From NCBI RefSeq assembly GCF_000935025.1, contig NZ_CP010836.1, forward strand, positions 3,472,001-3,536,000: a DNA stretch of 64,000 nt, written 5' to 3'. Position numbers and translations under genes: made by a program. This stretch comes from Sphingomonas hengshuiensis (lineage in GTDB: Bacteria > Pseudomonadota > Alphaproteobacteria > Sphingomonadales > Sphingomonadaceae). Position 1 is the stretch's first letter. Each line of letters starts with the position of its first letter. Positions 1-11,758 of this stretch are shown here, piece by piece. A model generated the notes under the pieces. That model did no database searches, was not told the DNA's origin, and saw nothing but the letters and a program-made list of their open reading frames with translations.

Positions 1-1
1 C

Positions 2-718
2 AACCGCCCCCAGGCGCTCAATGCGCTCAATTCGCAGGTGCTGGCCGAGCTGATCGCCGCGCTCGAGGCGTATGACGCCGATGAGTCGCAAGGCTGCGCA
101 GTGCTGACCGGCAGCGAAAAGGCCTTTGCGGCGGGGGCGGACATCAAGGAGATGGCGTCGAAGGGCTTTGCCGACATGTATGGCGGCAATTTCTTCGCGG
201 GCTATGACCGGGTGACAGCGACGCGCAAGCCGGTGATCGCCGCGGTATCGGGCTATGCGCTGGGCGGCGGGTGCGAGCTGGCGATGATGTGCGACTTCAT
301 CCTGGCGTCGGACACCGCCAAGTTCGGCCAGCCCGAGATCAAGCTCGCGGTCTCCCCCGGCATGGGCGGGTCGCAGCGGCTGGCACGCGCAGTGGGCAAG
401 GCCAAGGCGATGGAAATGTGCCTGACGGGCCGGATGATGGACGCCGACGAGGCCGAACGCGCGGGCCTTGTCAGCCGCATCCTCCCCGCCGCCGAGCTGG
501 TCGACGAAGCGGTGAAGACCGCAGCGCTGATCGCGGGCATGGCGCCGCTCGCGATCAAGGCGAACAAGGAAATGGTCAACGCGGCGTATGAAACGACGCT
601 GGCCCAGGGCGTCCAGTTCGAGCGCCGCCTGTTCCACGCGCTGTTCGGCACCGCGGACCAGAAGGAAGGCATGGCGGCGTTTGTGGAGAAGCGCCCGGGG
701 AACTGGACGGGGAAGTAG
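2..718 (+). CDS. Enoyl-CoA hydratase (crotonase family), 5' end outside window
   Basis: This gene encodes a crotonase-fold hydratase that would hydrate trans-2-enoyl-CoA thioesters in fatty-acid or branched-chain amino-acid breakdown. The frame is open from base 2, where NRPQALNAL matches the usual family N-terminus, so the true start lies upstream. The oxyanion-hole segment AAGADIKEM and the two catalytic glutamates of the family (GGGCE and GQPE) are present, followed by the typical GMGGSQRL. The next gene is 3-hydroxyisobutyrate dehydrogenase, which suggests valine catabolism. The exact substrate cannot be read from the sequence. Confidence 0.93.
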   Translation, partial: NRPQALNALNSQVLAELIAALEAYDADESQGCAVLTGSEKAFAAGADIKEMASKGFADMYGGNFFAGYDRVTATRKPVIAAVSGYALGGGCELAMMCDFILASDTAKFGQPEIKLAVSPGMGGSQRLARAVGKAKAMEMCLTGRMMDADEAERAGLVSRILPAAELVDEAVKTAALIAGMAPLAIKANKEMVNAAYETTLAQGVQFERRLFHALFGTADQKEGMAAFVEKRPGNWTGK

Positions 719-729
719 GGGGCTTCTGA

Positions 730-841
730 CTCCCCCGCCCGCTTGCGGGAGGGGGCTGGGGGGTGGGCCCCCGCCATCCGCATATGCACCGCTTGCCGGG
801 AGCGAGGGCCCACCCCCGCCCCTCCCGCAAGCGGGAGGGGA
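730..841. repeat. Inverted REP-like repeat pair
   Basis: Two GC-rich palindromic units lie head to head between the hydratase and mmsB. Each contains CGCTTGCGG-type hairpins, and the flanks read GGTGGGCCC and GGGCCCACC. The right arm ends in a purine-rich stretch just before the mmsB start, so it may also supply the ribosome binding site. Confidence 0.75.
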
Positions 842-849
842 GAAGCTAA

Positions 850-1725
850 ATGGCACGCATCGCATTCATCGGACTGGGCAATATGGGCGGCGGGATGGCC
901 GCGAACCTGGCGAAGGCGGGGCATGACGTCCGCGCGTTCGACCTGTCGCCCGAAGCGCTCGATCGCGCGAAAAAGGCCGGGTGCCTGCCAATGGCGAGCG
1001 CCGCGGAGACCGTCGACGGCGCCGAGGCCATCGTCACCATGCTGCCCGCAGGGAGCCATGTCGAAAGCGTCTATGCCGAGACGGTGTTCGATGCCGCGGA
1101 GCCGGGCGCGATCCTGATCGATTGCTCGACGATCGACGTCGATACCGCCCGGCGCGTGGCGGAGGCGGCGCAGGCGCGCGGGCTGAGCGCGGTCGACGCC
1201 CCCGTATCGGGCGGGATCGCGGCGGCCACTGCGGGGACGCTCACCTTCATGGTCGGCGGCAGCCAGACCGCGTTCGACCGCGCCGAGCCCTATCTGTCCG
1301 ACATGGGCAAGACCGTGATCCATGCCGGGGGAAGCGGCGCGGGCCAGGCGGCGAAGATCTGCAACAACATGCTGCTCGGCGCCGAGATGGTCGCGACGTG
1401 CGAGGCATTCGTGCTGGCGGAAAAGCTGGGGCTCGACCTCCAGCGCTTCTACGACATCGCCTCGGTCAGCTCGGGCCAGAGCTGGTCGATGACCAGCTAT
1501 TGCCCGGTCCCCGGCGTCGGGCCCGAGACGCCGGCGGATCGCGACTATCAAGGGGGTTTCGCCGCCCCGCTGATGCTCAAGGACCTGCGGCTGGCGATGG
1601 CGGCGGCGGCAAGCGTCGGCGCGAACACCCCGATGGGCGCGCGGGCGGCGGAGCTCTACGAGGCGTTCGTCGCGGGCGAGGGTGCGGGGCTGGACTTTTC
1701 GGGCATTATCAAGACGCTGCGGTAA
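850..1725 (+). CDS. mmsB: 3-hydroxyisobutyrate dehydrogenase
   Basis: This NAD-dependent enzyme oxidises 3-hydroxyisobutyrate to methylmalonate semialdehyde in valine degradation. The N-terminus IAFIGLGNMGGGMAANL is a Rossmann GxGxxG motif. DAPVSGGIAAATAGTLTFMVGG (given in part) is the substrate-binding signature, and the catalytic lysine is in AGQAAKICNNM. The length of 291 residues is normal for the family. A purine-rich ribosome site (GGGAGGGGAGAAG) precedes ATG 850. It lies in the same direction as the upstream hydratase, which supports a shared valine or branched-chain pathway. Confidence 0.95.
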   Translation: MARIAFIGLGNMGGGMAANLAKAGHDVRAFDLSPEALDRAKKAGCLPMASAAETVDGAEAIVTMLPAGSHVESVYAETVFDAAEPGAILIDCSTIDVDTARRVAEAAQARGLSAVDAPVSGGIAAATAGTLTFMVGGSQTAFDRAEPYLSDMGKTVIHAGGSGAGQAAKICNNMLLGAEMVATCEAFVLAEKLGLDLQRFYDIASVSSGQSWSMTSYCPVPGVGPETPADRDYQGGFAAPLMLKDLRLAMAAAASVGANTPMGARAAELYEAFVAGEGAGLDFSGIIKTLR

Positions 1726-1732
1726 AGCGCTG

Positions 1733-1971
1733 ATCCTCCCCCGGAGGGCAGGGCAATTGCATATACATTGTCGTCACCCTCACCCTTCCGCGCCTCCGGC
1801 GCTCCCTCCCTCTCCCAGCGGGAGAGGAGTACCGGGTCGGCCATGCCCCCGGCATGGCCTGAACAGCGCGGGGCGCTGTTCACCCGATACTGGGCCCGCC
1901 GCCGAAGGCGGTGGGAAGGGTGAGGGTGACGCGATTCCAGATGCGATTACCCTGCCCTCCGGGGGAGGATT
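1733..1971. repeat. Large composite inverted repeat between mmsB and the beta-helix gene
   Basis: The outer arms read CCTCCCCCGGAGGGCAGGG near 1735 and its inverse near 1948-1969. Inside lie CACCCTCACCCTTCC and its inverse (around 1780 and 1915), then further small hairpins. No coding sequence is apparent here. It is best viewed as a nested REP cluster that may also act as a transcription terminator. Confidence 0.7.
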
Positions 1972-2019
1972 GTACTCCGTTAACGCACTGTTTTCCCTCC
2001 CCTGCGCACACTCCCGCCC

Positions 2020-2949
2020 ATGCGCCCCCTGATCCTGCTCCTCGCCCTCGCCACCCCCGCCGCCGCGCAGCAGCAGCGCGCGCCCTTCACGATCGCCGAG
2101 ACCGGCCAGGGCTTCCAGCATCTCGACGCCGCGGTGACCGCGGTACGCGACGGCACTGCGACCATCCTGATCGCCCCCGGCACCTATCGCGAATGCACCG
2201 TCCAGACCGGCGGCAAGATCACCTTTAGGGCAGTGAAACCCGGCACCGCGATCTTCGAGCGCGAAGTGTGCGAGGACAAGGCGGCGTTCGTGCTGCGCGG
2301 GCGCGGGTCGGTGGTCGATGGGATCGTGTTCCGGGGCTATGCGGTGCCCGACGGCAATGGCGCGGGCATCCGCATCGAGATGGGCGACCTGACCGTCACC
2401 AACGCGATGTTCCTCGACAGCCAGGAAGGCATATTGGGTGGCGGGCACGCGACCGTGCGCCACATCACGATCGACCGCTCGACCTTTTCCGGGCTCGGCC
2501 AGTGCGAGACCGAGAATTGCAGCCATGCGCTCTATCTCGCGGTCGACGGGCTGGTCACGATCACCCGCTCGCGCTTCGAACGCGGCACCGGGGGGCATTA
2601 TGTCAAGCTGCGCGCGCGGCAGGTGGCGATCACCGGCAACAGCTTCGATGACAGCCAGGGGCAGAAGACCAATTACATGATCGACCTGTCCGAAGGCGGC
2701 ACGGGGATCATCGCCGGAAACACCTTTGTCCAGGGGCGCGGCAAGGAGAACAGCTCGGCGCTGATCGCCGTCGCCGCGGAGGGGCGGACCTATCCCGCGG
2801 CGGGGTTGCGGATCGAGGGCAACCGCGCGACGCTGGCCCCCGGCGCACCGGGCAACCCGGCCTTTGTCGCAGACCTGAGCGGCGAGCGGCTGGCACTGGG
2901 GGAGAACCAGCTTGGGCCGGGCATCCGCGCGTTCGAGCGGCGGCGGTAG
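2020..2949 (+). CDS. Secreted right-handed parallel beta-helix protein
   Basis: The 309-residue product starts with a probable signal peptide (MRPLILLLALATPAAAQQ). It then shows repeated short beta-strand motifs (for example ITFRAVKPGTAIF, VDGIVFRGYAV, VTITRSRFERG, VAITGNSFDDS, IIAGNTFVQ) typical of pectate-lyase-like beta-helices. No catalytic residues of a specific lyase family could be assigned, so its substrate, perhaps a polysaccharide, is unknown. It appears to be monocistronic, bounded on both sides by REP palindromes. Confidence 0.75.
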   Translation: MRPLILLLALATPAAAQQQRAPFTIAETGQGFQHLDAAVTAVRDGTATILIAPGTYRECTVQTGGKITFRAVKPGTAIFEREVCEDKAAFVLRGRGSVVDGIVFRGYAVPDGNGAGIRIEMGDLTVTNAMFLDSQEGILGGGHATVRHITIDRSTFSGLGQCETENCSHALYLAVDGLVTITRSRFERGTGGHYVKLRARQVAITGNSFDDSQGQKTNYMIDLSEGGTGIIAGNTFVQGRGKENSSALIAVAAEGRTYPAAGLRIEGNRATLAPGAPGNPAFVADLSGERLALGENQLGPGIRAFERRR

Positions 2950-2970
2950 GGCGGTTCTCCTGAAAGCACT

Positions 2971-3048
2971 GTTCCCCTGCGCAAGCAGGGGTCCAGGATC
3001 GCGGGCGGTTCGCTTGAGGCTCTGGACCCCTGCTTTCGCAGGGGAACC
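2971..3048. repeat. Inverted REP pair
   Basis: The arms GTTCCCCTGCGCAAGCAGGG and its near-inverse (CCCTGCTTTCGCAGGGGAAC) flank a spacer that also contains GGTCCAG/CTGGACC. The element sits between two convergent genes and probably works as a bidirectional terminator or REP. Confidence 0.7.
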
Positions 3049-3051
3049 GTT

Positions 3052-4701
3052 TTACTTACACGTCGTCCCCGGCCCCGCGTCCAGATCGAGGCAACGCCCG
3101 TCGATCGTCCCCTGCACCGGCACCCCGATCAGCGCCGCCAGCGTCGGGGCGATGTCGACCGTTTCGACCGACAGCGGCTGTTCGAAGCCCGTCATCCCCT
3201 TGCGCCAGAACAGCATCGGCACGCGGCGGTCATAGTCCCAGAAGCTGCCATGCGTCGCCACGCTGCCCTTCGGCACCGCGATCGGCGTGATCCGCGGCTG
3301 GAGCGCGACTACGAAATCGCCCGACCGGCCCTTGCTGTACGAGGCGTGCGCGCGTTCGAGCATCGTCCAGGTCTCGGGCGGCCCCTTGGGCGCGGGCGCT
3401 GCCGCGATCTCGGCGGCGGTGTAGACGCCGTACACCTGCGGGTGCGCGCGATAGAGGCGGATCGCCTCGGCCTGCACCGCGGCGCGCTTGGCCGCAGGCA
3501 CTGACGGATCGATATAGACGTCGCCGAACGAACCGCCGACCAGCACCGGCCCGGCAATGCCGAGCTTCGCAGCCACCTGCTTGCCGATCGCCGTCGCGTT
3601 GAGCGCCGGATCGACGCGCGCGGCCATCGGCGCGGCATGGTCCTGGTTGCGCTCGGGCAAATCGTGCCCGCCATGATCGGCGGTGAGCGCGACGGCGTAA
3701 TCGACGCCGAACGTGTCGAGCACCGCGAACAGCTTGCCCAGGCTCTGGTCGAGCGACAGCATCTGGAGGCACATCTCGCTGCCCTCGGTACCCAGCGTGT
3801 GTCCGACATAGTCGGTGGCGGAGGCGCCGACGATTAGCAGGTCGGTATGCCCGCCCTGCCCCAGTTTCATGTCGCGCGCGAGCCCGGCGCCGAGCGCGAG
3901 GATCGCCTCGTCGAACTCGGGCGAGGCGCGGAAGGCGGCGACATTGCCTGCGTCGCGCGCAAAGCGCCCGTCGCCCACGGTGCGCCCGCCGGGGAGCGGG
4001 ATCGCGCGGGCACGCGCCTTGCAAAAGGCGGGAAGGTCGAGCGGCGGCTGCGCCTCAGCGATGCGTTCGGTGACGCCGGCGTTCATCCGCGTCACCACCG
4101 GCGGCGGGGTGCGCCCGGCATAGGAGACGAAGCCCTTGCCGTCCCACCACCAAAGCTCGTCGACCTGATGCCCGCCCATCATCACCGCGGCGCGATCCTT
4201 GCCCGCGACCGATACGACGCGCGATGCGGGGTCGGCGGCCTTCATCCATTCGCCGAGCGTCGGCACCTTCAGATGCTTGTCCGACACGGTGTAGCTGCTG
4301 GACGTGCTGCCGGGGACGCTCTCGTCCTCGGCGCAATAGACGGTCTTGTCGGCGCGCGGCGCGCTGAAATCGGTCCAGTCGTTCGCGACGATGCCGGTGC
4401 GCGCGGGATGGGCGCCGGTGAGGATCGTCGAATGGCCGGGACAGGTCTCGGTCGCGGCGTGGCTCTGGTATCCCGCCGGGAACACCGCCCCCGACATCAG
4501 CCGCGCGAACCCGCCGGTGAATTGCGCGCGATATTCGGCAAAGAGATCGGCGGAGAACTGGTCGACCGAGACGACGACGAGCAGCTTGGGCAGCGTGGCC
4601 GGCGCGGGCGCGGCGGGGGCCGGCGCTGGGGCATCCTGCGCGACAAGCGGAGCGGCGGCGAACAGCCCCAGCGCGAGGGCGGCGGAACGTAGGACCTTCA
4701 T
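3052..4701 (-). CDS. PafA-like periplasmic alkaline phosphatase / phosphodiesterase family protein
   Basis: The 549-residue product has a signal peptide (MKVLRSAALALGLFAAAPLVA) followed by an Ala/Pro-rich linker. The alkaline-phosphatase superfamily core starts at LLVVVSVDQF, whose Asp is a metal ligand. The nucleophile region AATETCPGHSTILTGAHPA carries the Thr nucleophile expected in PafA-type enzymes, and GIVANDW follows. LTADHGGHDLPERN holds the second metal-binding Asp-His cluster. It would release inorganic phosphate from organic monoesters in the periplasm. I chose ATG 4701 because it opens on the signal peptide; longer in-frame readings run into the REP region. Confidence 0.87.
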   Translation of the reverse strand: MKVLRSAALALGLFAAAPLVAQDAPAPAPAAPAPATLPKLLVVVSVDQFSADLFAEYRAQFTGGFARLMSGAVFPAGYQSHAATETCPGHSTILTGAHPARTGIVANDWTDFSAPRADKTVYCAEDESVPGSTSSSYTVSDKHLKVPTLGEWMKAADPASRVVSVAGKDRAAVMMGGHQVDELWWWDGKGFVSYAGRTPPPVVTRMNAGVTERIAEAQPPLDLPAFCKARARAIPLPGGRTVGDGRFARDAGNVAAFRASPEFDEAILALGAGLARDMKLGQGGHTDLLIVGASATDYVGHTLGTEGSEMCLQMLSLDQSLGKLFAVLDTFGVDYAVALTADHGGHDLPERNQDHAAPMAARVDPALNATAIGKQVAAKLGIAGPVLVGGSFGDVYIDPSVPAAKRAAVQAEAIRLYRAHPQVYGVYTAAEIAAAPAPKGPPETWTMLERAHASYSKGRSGDFVVALQPRITPIAVPKGSVATHGSFWDYDRRVPMLFWRKGMTGFEQPLSVETVDIAPTLAALIGVPVQGTIDGRCLDLDAGPGTTCK

Positions 4702-5133
4702 GGCGGGCAAGCTCCAGTAGCGACTCCGGGACCCGCCGCAGCGAGCGCGCGCACCTAGCCGCTGCGGCAGGGCGGACGCAATCGGGTATCGGACACACTT
4801 CGTCACCCCGGCCTTGTGCCGGGGCCCACCGGGCGGCAGCGGAGACGCTCTAAGCCGCTTGCTTTCACCGTTGCTGCACGGTGGGCCCCGGCACAAGGCC
4901 GGGGTGACGGCAAGGGGGTGCGAAACAACGATCCGAGGGAGTGACCTTCCCAACCTACCGTCACCCCGGACTTGTTCCGGGGCCCACCGGGCTGCGGGGG
5001 CTGACGCAAGAGCGAGAGGGGATTCCCGTGCGGCTGGGTGGGCCCCGGCACAGGGCCGGGGTGACGAGCAGTGGTAGCGCCGGGAACCCCCTCCGGGATT
5101 GCCAACCCGCCGCCACGGTCGCAAGGAACGGGC
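4702..5133. repeat. Intergenic region with two inverted REP pairs
   Basis: This 430-bp gap holds four copies of a GTCACCCCGG-CTTG-CCGGGGCCCACC unit, at about 4803-4829, 4880-4910 (inverted), 4959-4988 and 5039-5066 (inverted). They form two large hairpins. No gene is seen. The promoters of the divergently transcribed phosphatase and dsbD genes must lie here. Confidence 0.8.
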
Positions 5134-7143
5134 ATGATCCGCTGGCTCGCTGCGCTCCCGATGCTCCTGGTGGCACTCGCCGCCCCCGCCGCCGCGCAGC
5201 CGGTGCGCGAGCAGCATGTCCGCATGGCGCTGGTCGCCGAAACCGCCACCCCCGCCCCCGGCGGCGAGGTCACGCTGGCGATCGACGCCACCCCCCAGCC
5301 CGGCTGGCACGCTTATTGGGAGAATCCGGGCGATGCGGGCCTCCCCGCCCGCGCCGACTGGACGCTGCCGCCGGGCGTCACCGCCGGGCCGCTACGCTAT
5401 CCGGTGCCGCAGCGGCTGACGATCGCGGGGCTGATGAACTATGTGTTCGAGGGTCCCTATGCGCTGCTGGTGACGCTCAAGCTGCCCGATGCCGCACCCG
5501 GCACCCGGCTGCCGATCGCGCTGACGCTCGATTACCTTGTCTGCACCGATTCGCTGTGCGTCCCCGAAAAGGCGAATCTGACGACCGAGCTGCGCATCGG
5601 CACCCCCGGCGCAGAGCGCCGCGCGGACTTTGATCGCTGGCGCACCGCGCTGCCCCGCCCGCTCGATGCCGCGGCGGCGTTCCAGGTCGAGGGCGGGCGC
5701 GTGCGGATCGCGGTGCCCTATCCCGCCGACGCGCCGCTCGCCGACGCCTATTTCTACCCCCGCACGCAGGGCGCGATCGACTATGCCGCGCCGCAGAGCG
5801 TGAGCCGCGACGGCGACCGGATCGTGATCGAGACCGCCGCCAAGGACAATCCCGCCGCGATCGAGGGGATGCTCGCGATCGGCAAGCAGGGCCTCGACCT
5901 GCGCGCAGTCCCCGGCGCCGTCCCCCCGCCCGCCGCGCCGCAATCGTTGTGGCTGGCGACGCTGGTCGCGTTCCTCGGCGCGGTGCTGGGCGGGCTGATC
6001 CTCAACATCATGCCGTGCGTCTTCCCGATCCTGAGCCTCAAGGCGCTGAGCCTTGCCAAGGCCAATCACGCCGAGGGCAATCCGCGCGGCGAGGCGCTGG
6101 CCTATACCGCGGGCGTGGTGCTGGTGTGCCTCGCGCTCGGCGCGATCTTGCTCGCGGTGCGCGCGGGCGGGGCCAGCGTCGGCTGGGCGTTCCAGCTCCA
6201 GGACCCGCGCGTGATTCTGATCCTGTTGCTGCTGGTCGTGGCGATCGCCTTCAACCTGGCCGGGCTGTTCGAAGTCGGCGCGCCGCGCTTCGTCAATCGC
6301 GCGGCGGCGAAGGGCGCCGGCGGGGCCTTCGCCACCGGCGCGCTGGCGGCGTTCGTCGCGACGCCGTGCGCGGGGCCGTTCATGGCATCGGCGCTGGGCG
6401 CGGCGCTGATCCTGCCCTGGGGCGCGGCGATGGCGGTGTTCGGCGGGCTGGGGCTCGGCATCGCGCTGCCCTTCCTGCTGCTCGGCTTCGTCCCCGCATT
6501 TCGCCGCGTGCTGCCCAAGCCCGGCGCGTGGATGGCGACGCTGCGCCGGATCCTGTCGATCCCGATGTTCCTGACCGCGCTCGCGCTCGCCTGGGTGCTG
6601 GGCAAGCAGGCCGGAGTCGATGGCATGGCGATCGGGCTGGGCGCGGCGCTGCTCGCGACGCTGGGGCTGTGGTGGGCCGGGCGGCGCCAGTTGCGCGGGG
6701 TCAGCCATGCATGGCTGCCCGCGCTGCCGCTGTTCCTCGCCGCGATCGCCGCCGCCGCCTGGGTCCACCCCGCCCCCGCCGGCGCCGCATCGGCGAGCGT
6801 AGCGGGCGCCGAACCCTTCAGCGAGGCGCGGCTGGCCGAACTCACCGCGCAGGGCCGCCCGGTCTTCGCCTATTTCACCGCCGACTGGTGCCTGACGTGC
6901 AAGGTCAACGAGAAGGGCGCGATCGAGACCGCCCCCGTCACCCGCGCGCTGGCGCAGGGCAAGGTCGCGGTGCTGGTCGGCGACTGGACCAAGGGCGATC
7001 CCGCGCTGGGCCGCTTCATCGAACGCCACAACCGCGCGGGCGTGCCGCTGTATCTGTGGTACAAGCCGGGCGAGGCGGCGCCGCGCGTGCTGCCGCAGAT
7101 ACTGACGCAGCAGGCGCTGATCGATCTGGCGAAGGGCGGGTAG
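5134..7143 (+). CDS. dsbD: DsbD-type protein-disulfide reductase
   Basis: This inner-membrane enzyme carries electrons from cytoplasmic thioredoxin to periplasmic disulfide substrates. The 669-residue protein has a signal peptide (ending AAPAAAQ) and an N-terminal periplasmic DsbC-like domain with CTDSLC (about residue 150). About eight membrane helices follow, with the paired cysteines in IMPCVFPILSLK and ATPCAGPFM. A C-terminal thioredoxin domain carries the redox centre FTADWCLTCK. ATG 5134 was chosen because it opens on the signal peptide after AAGGAACGGGC. The neighbouring phosphatase is divergent. Confidence 0.92.
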   Translation: MIRWLAALPMLLVALAAPAAAQPVREQHVRMALVAETATPAPGGEVTLAIDATPQPGWHAYWENPGDAGLPARADWTLPPGVTAGPLRYPVPQRLTIAGLMNYVFEGPYALLVTLKLPDAAPGTRLPIALTLDYLVCTDSLCVPEKANLTTELRIGTPGAERRADFDRWRTALPRPLDAAAAFQVEGGRVRIAVPYPADAPLADAYFYPRTQGAIDYAAPQSVSRDGDRIVIETAAKDNPAAIEGMLAIGKQGLDLRAVPGAVPPPAAPQSLWLATLVAFLGAVLGGLILNIMPCVFPILSLKALSLAKANHAEGNPRGEALAYTAGVVLVCLALGAILLAVRAGGASVGWAFQLQDPRVILILLLLVVAIAFNLAGLFEVGAPRFVNRAAAKGAGGAFATGALAAFVATPCAGPFMASALGAALILPWGAAMAVFGGLGLGIALPFLLLGFVPAFRRVLPKPGAWMATLRRILSIPMFLTALALAWVLGKQAGVDGMAIGLGAALLATLGLWWAGRRQLRGVSHAWLPALPLFLAAIAAAAWVHPAPAGAASASVAGAEPFSEARLAELTAQGRPVFAYFTADWCLTCKVNEKGAIETAPVTRALAQGKVAVLVGDWTKGDPALGRFIERHNRAGVPLYLWYKPGEAAPRVLPQILTQQALIDLAKGG

Positions 7144-7159
7144 CAGTCCATCCTTCTTT

Positions 7160-7246
7160 CCCGTCATGCTGAACTTGGTTTAGCATCCATGGTGCCACAA
7201 GCTGCGGAGACGCAAACTGAGGGTTGGATGCTGAAACAAGTTCAGC
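7160..7246. repeat. REP palindrome interrupted by the IS110 element
   Basis: The left arm is CCCGTCATGCTGAACTTGG and the right arm is GGATGCTGAAACAAGTTCAGC. The right arm stops abruptly at 7246, where an intact copy should continue ATGACGGG. That missing sequence (ATGACGG) appears at 8378, on the far side of the insertion element. Confidence 0.8.
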
Positions 7247-7260
7247 GACTGTCTTTGGCG

Positions 7261-9996
<2,736 letters not shown>

Positions 9997-10000
9997 TCCG

Positions 10001-10942
10001 ATGCTGATGCTCTCACGCACCGCCTCTGCGCTCTACTGGCTTGGCCGCTATCTGGAACGCGCCGATTTTATCGCGCGGCTGGTCGAGGCGACAGTGCGGC
10101 TCGATGCGCTGTCGGCGCGGCCTGCGGGCGAGGCGGCGTGGGTCAGCGCGCTCACCGTCAGCTATACCGATGAGGGGTTCGCCGCGACCGGGCTGGCCAC
10201 CAACCAGGCCAATGTCGCGCGCTATCTGACGCTCGACGCGACCAATCCCGGCTCGATCGTCTCGTGCCTCGAAAAGGCGCGCAACAACGCCCGCGCCGTC
10301 CGCACCGCGCTGACCCGCGAATCCTGGACCGCGATCAACCGGGCGTGGTGGCTCTTCCAGAACCGCGCCTCGACCGGCGGCGCGACCCAGACGCTGAGCC
10401 TCGTCGAGCAGGTCAAGGGCGAGACGCGCGGCTTCGAAGGCGCGATTCACCGGATGATGCGCAACGAGGCGACCTTGCTCATCCAACTCGGCGCCGCGGT
10501 GGAGCGTGCCGACAACACCGCGCGGCTGGTCGATGTGAAATACCATCTGCTGCTGCCCGCGGGCGAGAGCGTCGGCGGCGTGGTCGATCGCGACCAGTGG
10601 ACGACGATCCTCCAGACCGTCTCCGCGGTCACCGCCTATCGCTGGCTCTACAGCGAGGGGCTCCAGCCCGCGAACGTCATCGACCTGCTGATCAGCCGCT
10701 TCGAACTGCCGCGCAGCCTGGCGGCGTGTGTCGAGGAGACGGTGGGGCTGCTCAGCCAGCTTGCCAAGCGCACCGGGTTGCAGGGCGAGGCCGATCGCAT
10801 GGCGCGCACCCGGATGGCGCGGATGCAGAAGACCAAGACGCAGGACGTGATCGTCAGCGGGCTGCACGAATATCTGGAGGCGTTCATCGAGGAGAATGCC
10901 ATGCTCGACGCGGCCATCGCCCGGCAGTTCCGGTTCATCTGA
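10001..10942 (+). CDS. Alpha-E domain protein
   Basis: This 313-residue helical protein opens with MLMLSRTASALYWLGRYLERADF, the hallmark start of the alpha-E family. It follows the ATP-grasp gene after four bases, and its TGA overlaps the next ATG (ATGA). The family is predicted to cooperate with the ATP-grasp enzyme in an unknown peptide- or amide-forming pathway; no catalytic residues are established. Confidence 0.9.
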   Translation: MLMLSRTASALYWLGRYLERADFIARLVEATVRLDALSARPAGEAAWVSALTVSYTDEGFAATGLATNQANVARYLTLDATNPGSIVSCLEKARNNARAVRTALTRESWTAINRAWWLFQNRASTGGATQTLSLVEQVKGETRGFEGAIHRMMRNEATLLIQLGAAVERADNTARLVDVKYHLLLPAGESVGGVVDRDQWTTILQTVSAVTAYRWLYSEGLQPANVIDLLISRFELPRSLAACVEETVGLLSQLAKRTGLQGEADRMARTRMARMQKTKTQDVIVSGLHEYLEAFIEENAMLDAAIARQFRFI

Positions 10943-11751
10943 TGCGGATCGCGATCGACCACCGCACCCGCTATCGCTTCACCGAGCCACAGGCGCGGAT
11001 CGTCCAGCTTATGCGGCTGACCCCCAACGACACGCAGGACCAGACCGTGGTGAGCTGGATGGTCGGGGTGGATTGCGACGCGCGGCTGCGCGACGGCGTC
11101 GACGGGTTCGGCAATGCGATCACGATGCTGTATGCCGAGGGGCCGATCGACGCGATCGACGTGACGGTGACCGGCGAAGTGCTGACCAACGACAGCAGCG
11201 GGATCGTGCGCGGCGCGCCCGAGCCGCTGCCGCCGATGCTGTACCTGCGCCCGACACCGCGCACGATGCCGGGCGCGGCGCTGATCGCCTTCGCGGCGGA
11301 CAGCGCCGGGGCGACCGACGATATGCTGGAGCGTGTCCACCGGCTCAACGCGGCGCTGCACGCCCGCTTCCCCTGCCTGCCCGATGCGCCCGATACGGGC
11401 ACGTCGGCGGCCGAGGCCTTTGCCGGCGAGGCGGCGACGTCGCGCGACGTGGCGCAGATGTTCATCGCCGGTGCGCGCAGCCTGTCGGTCCCCGCCCGCT
11501 ATGTCTCGGGCTATCAGATCGACGACGGCGCGCACATCGCGCCGCATGCCTGGGCCGAGGCCTATGTCGATCGGATCGGCTGGATCGGGTTCGATCCGGT
11601 CACCGGCCTGTCCCCCGATGCGGGCTATGTCCGCGTCGCGGTGGGGCTCGATGCGGCGGGCGCGGCGTCGATCGCGGGGACGCGGATCGGCTATGGCGAG
11701 GAGGAACTCGACGTCGACCTGCATGTCGACCGGCTGGGCGGCGAGGAATAG
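10942..11751 (+). CDS. Transglutaminase-like protein lacking the catalytic cysteine
   Basis: This 269-residue protein has the N-terminal bacterial transglutaminase-associated domain (MRIAIDHRTRYRFTEPQARI) and a transglutaminase-like core. The His (APHAWAEAYV) and Asp (GWIGFDPVTG) of the triad are present. At the cysteine position (normally GVCQD) the sequence reads TSRDVAQMF, with Ser167. It overlaps the alpha-E gene by ATGA, which confirms the start and the operon. Peptidase activity is therefore doubtful; it may bind rather than cleave substrate. Confidence 0.88.
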   Translation: MRIAIDHRTRYRFTEPQARIVQLMRLTPNDTQDQTVVSWMVGVDCDARLRDGVDGFGNAITMLYAEGPIDAIDVTVTGEVLTNDSSGIVRGAPEPLPPMLYLRPTPRTMPGAALIAFAADSAGATDDMLERVHRLNAALHARFPCLPDAPDTGTSAAEAFAGEAATSRDVAQMFIAGARSLSVPARYVSGYQIDDGAHIAPHAWAEAYVDRIGWIGFDPVTGLSPDAGYVRVAVGLDAAGAASIAGTRIGYGEEELDVDLHVDRLGGEE

Positions 11752-11758
11752 CCTCCGC

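Noticed and set aside
253-1551. 432-residue open frame antisense to the hydratase and mmsB
   Set aside because: It crosses a REP region and two well-supported genes and has no recognisable domain.
5392-7167. 591-residue open frame antisense to dsbD
   Set aside because: It is an Arg/Gln/His-rich shadow caused by high GC at third positions; the sense strand encodes a clear DsbD.
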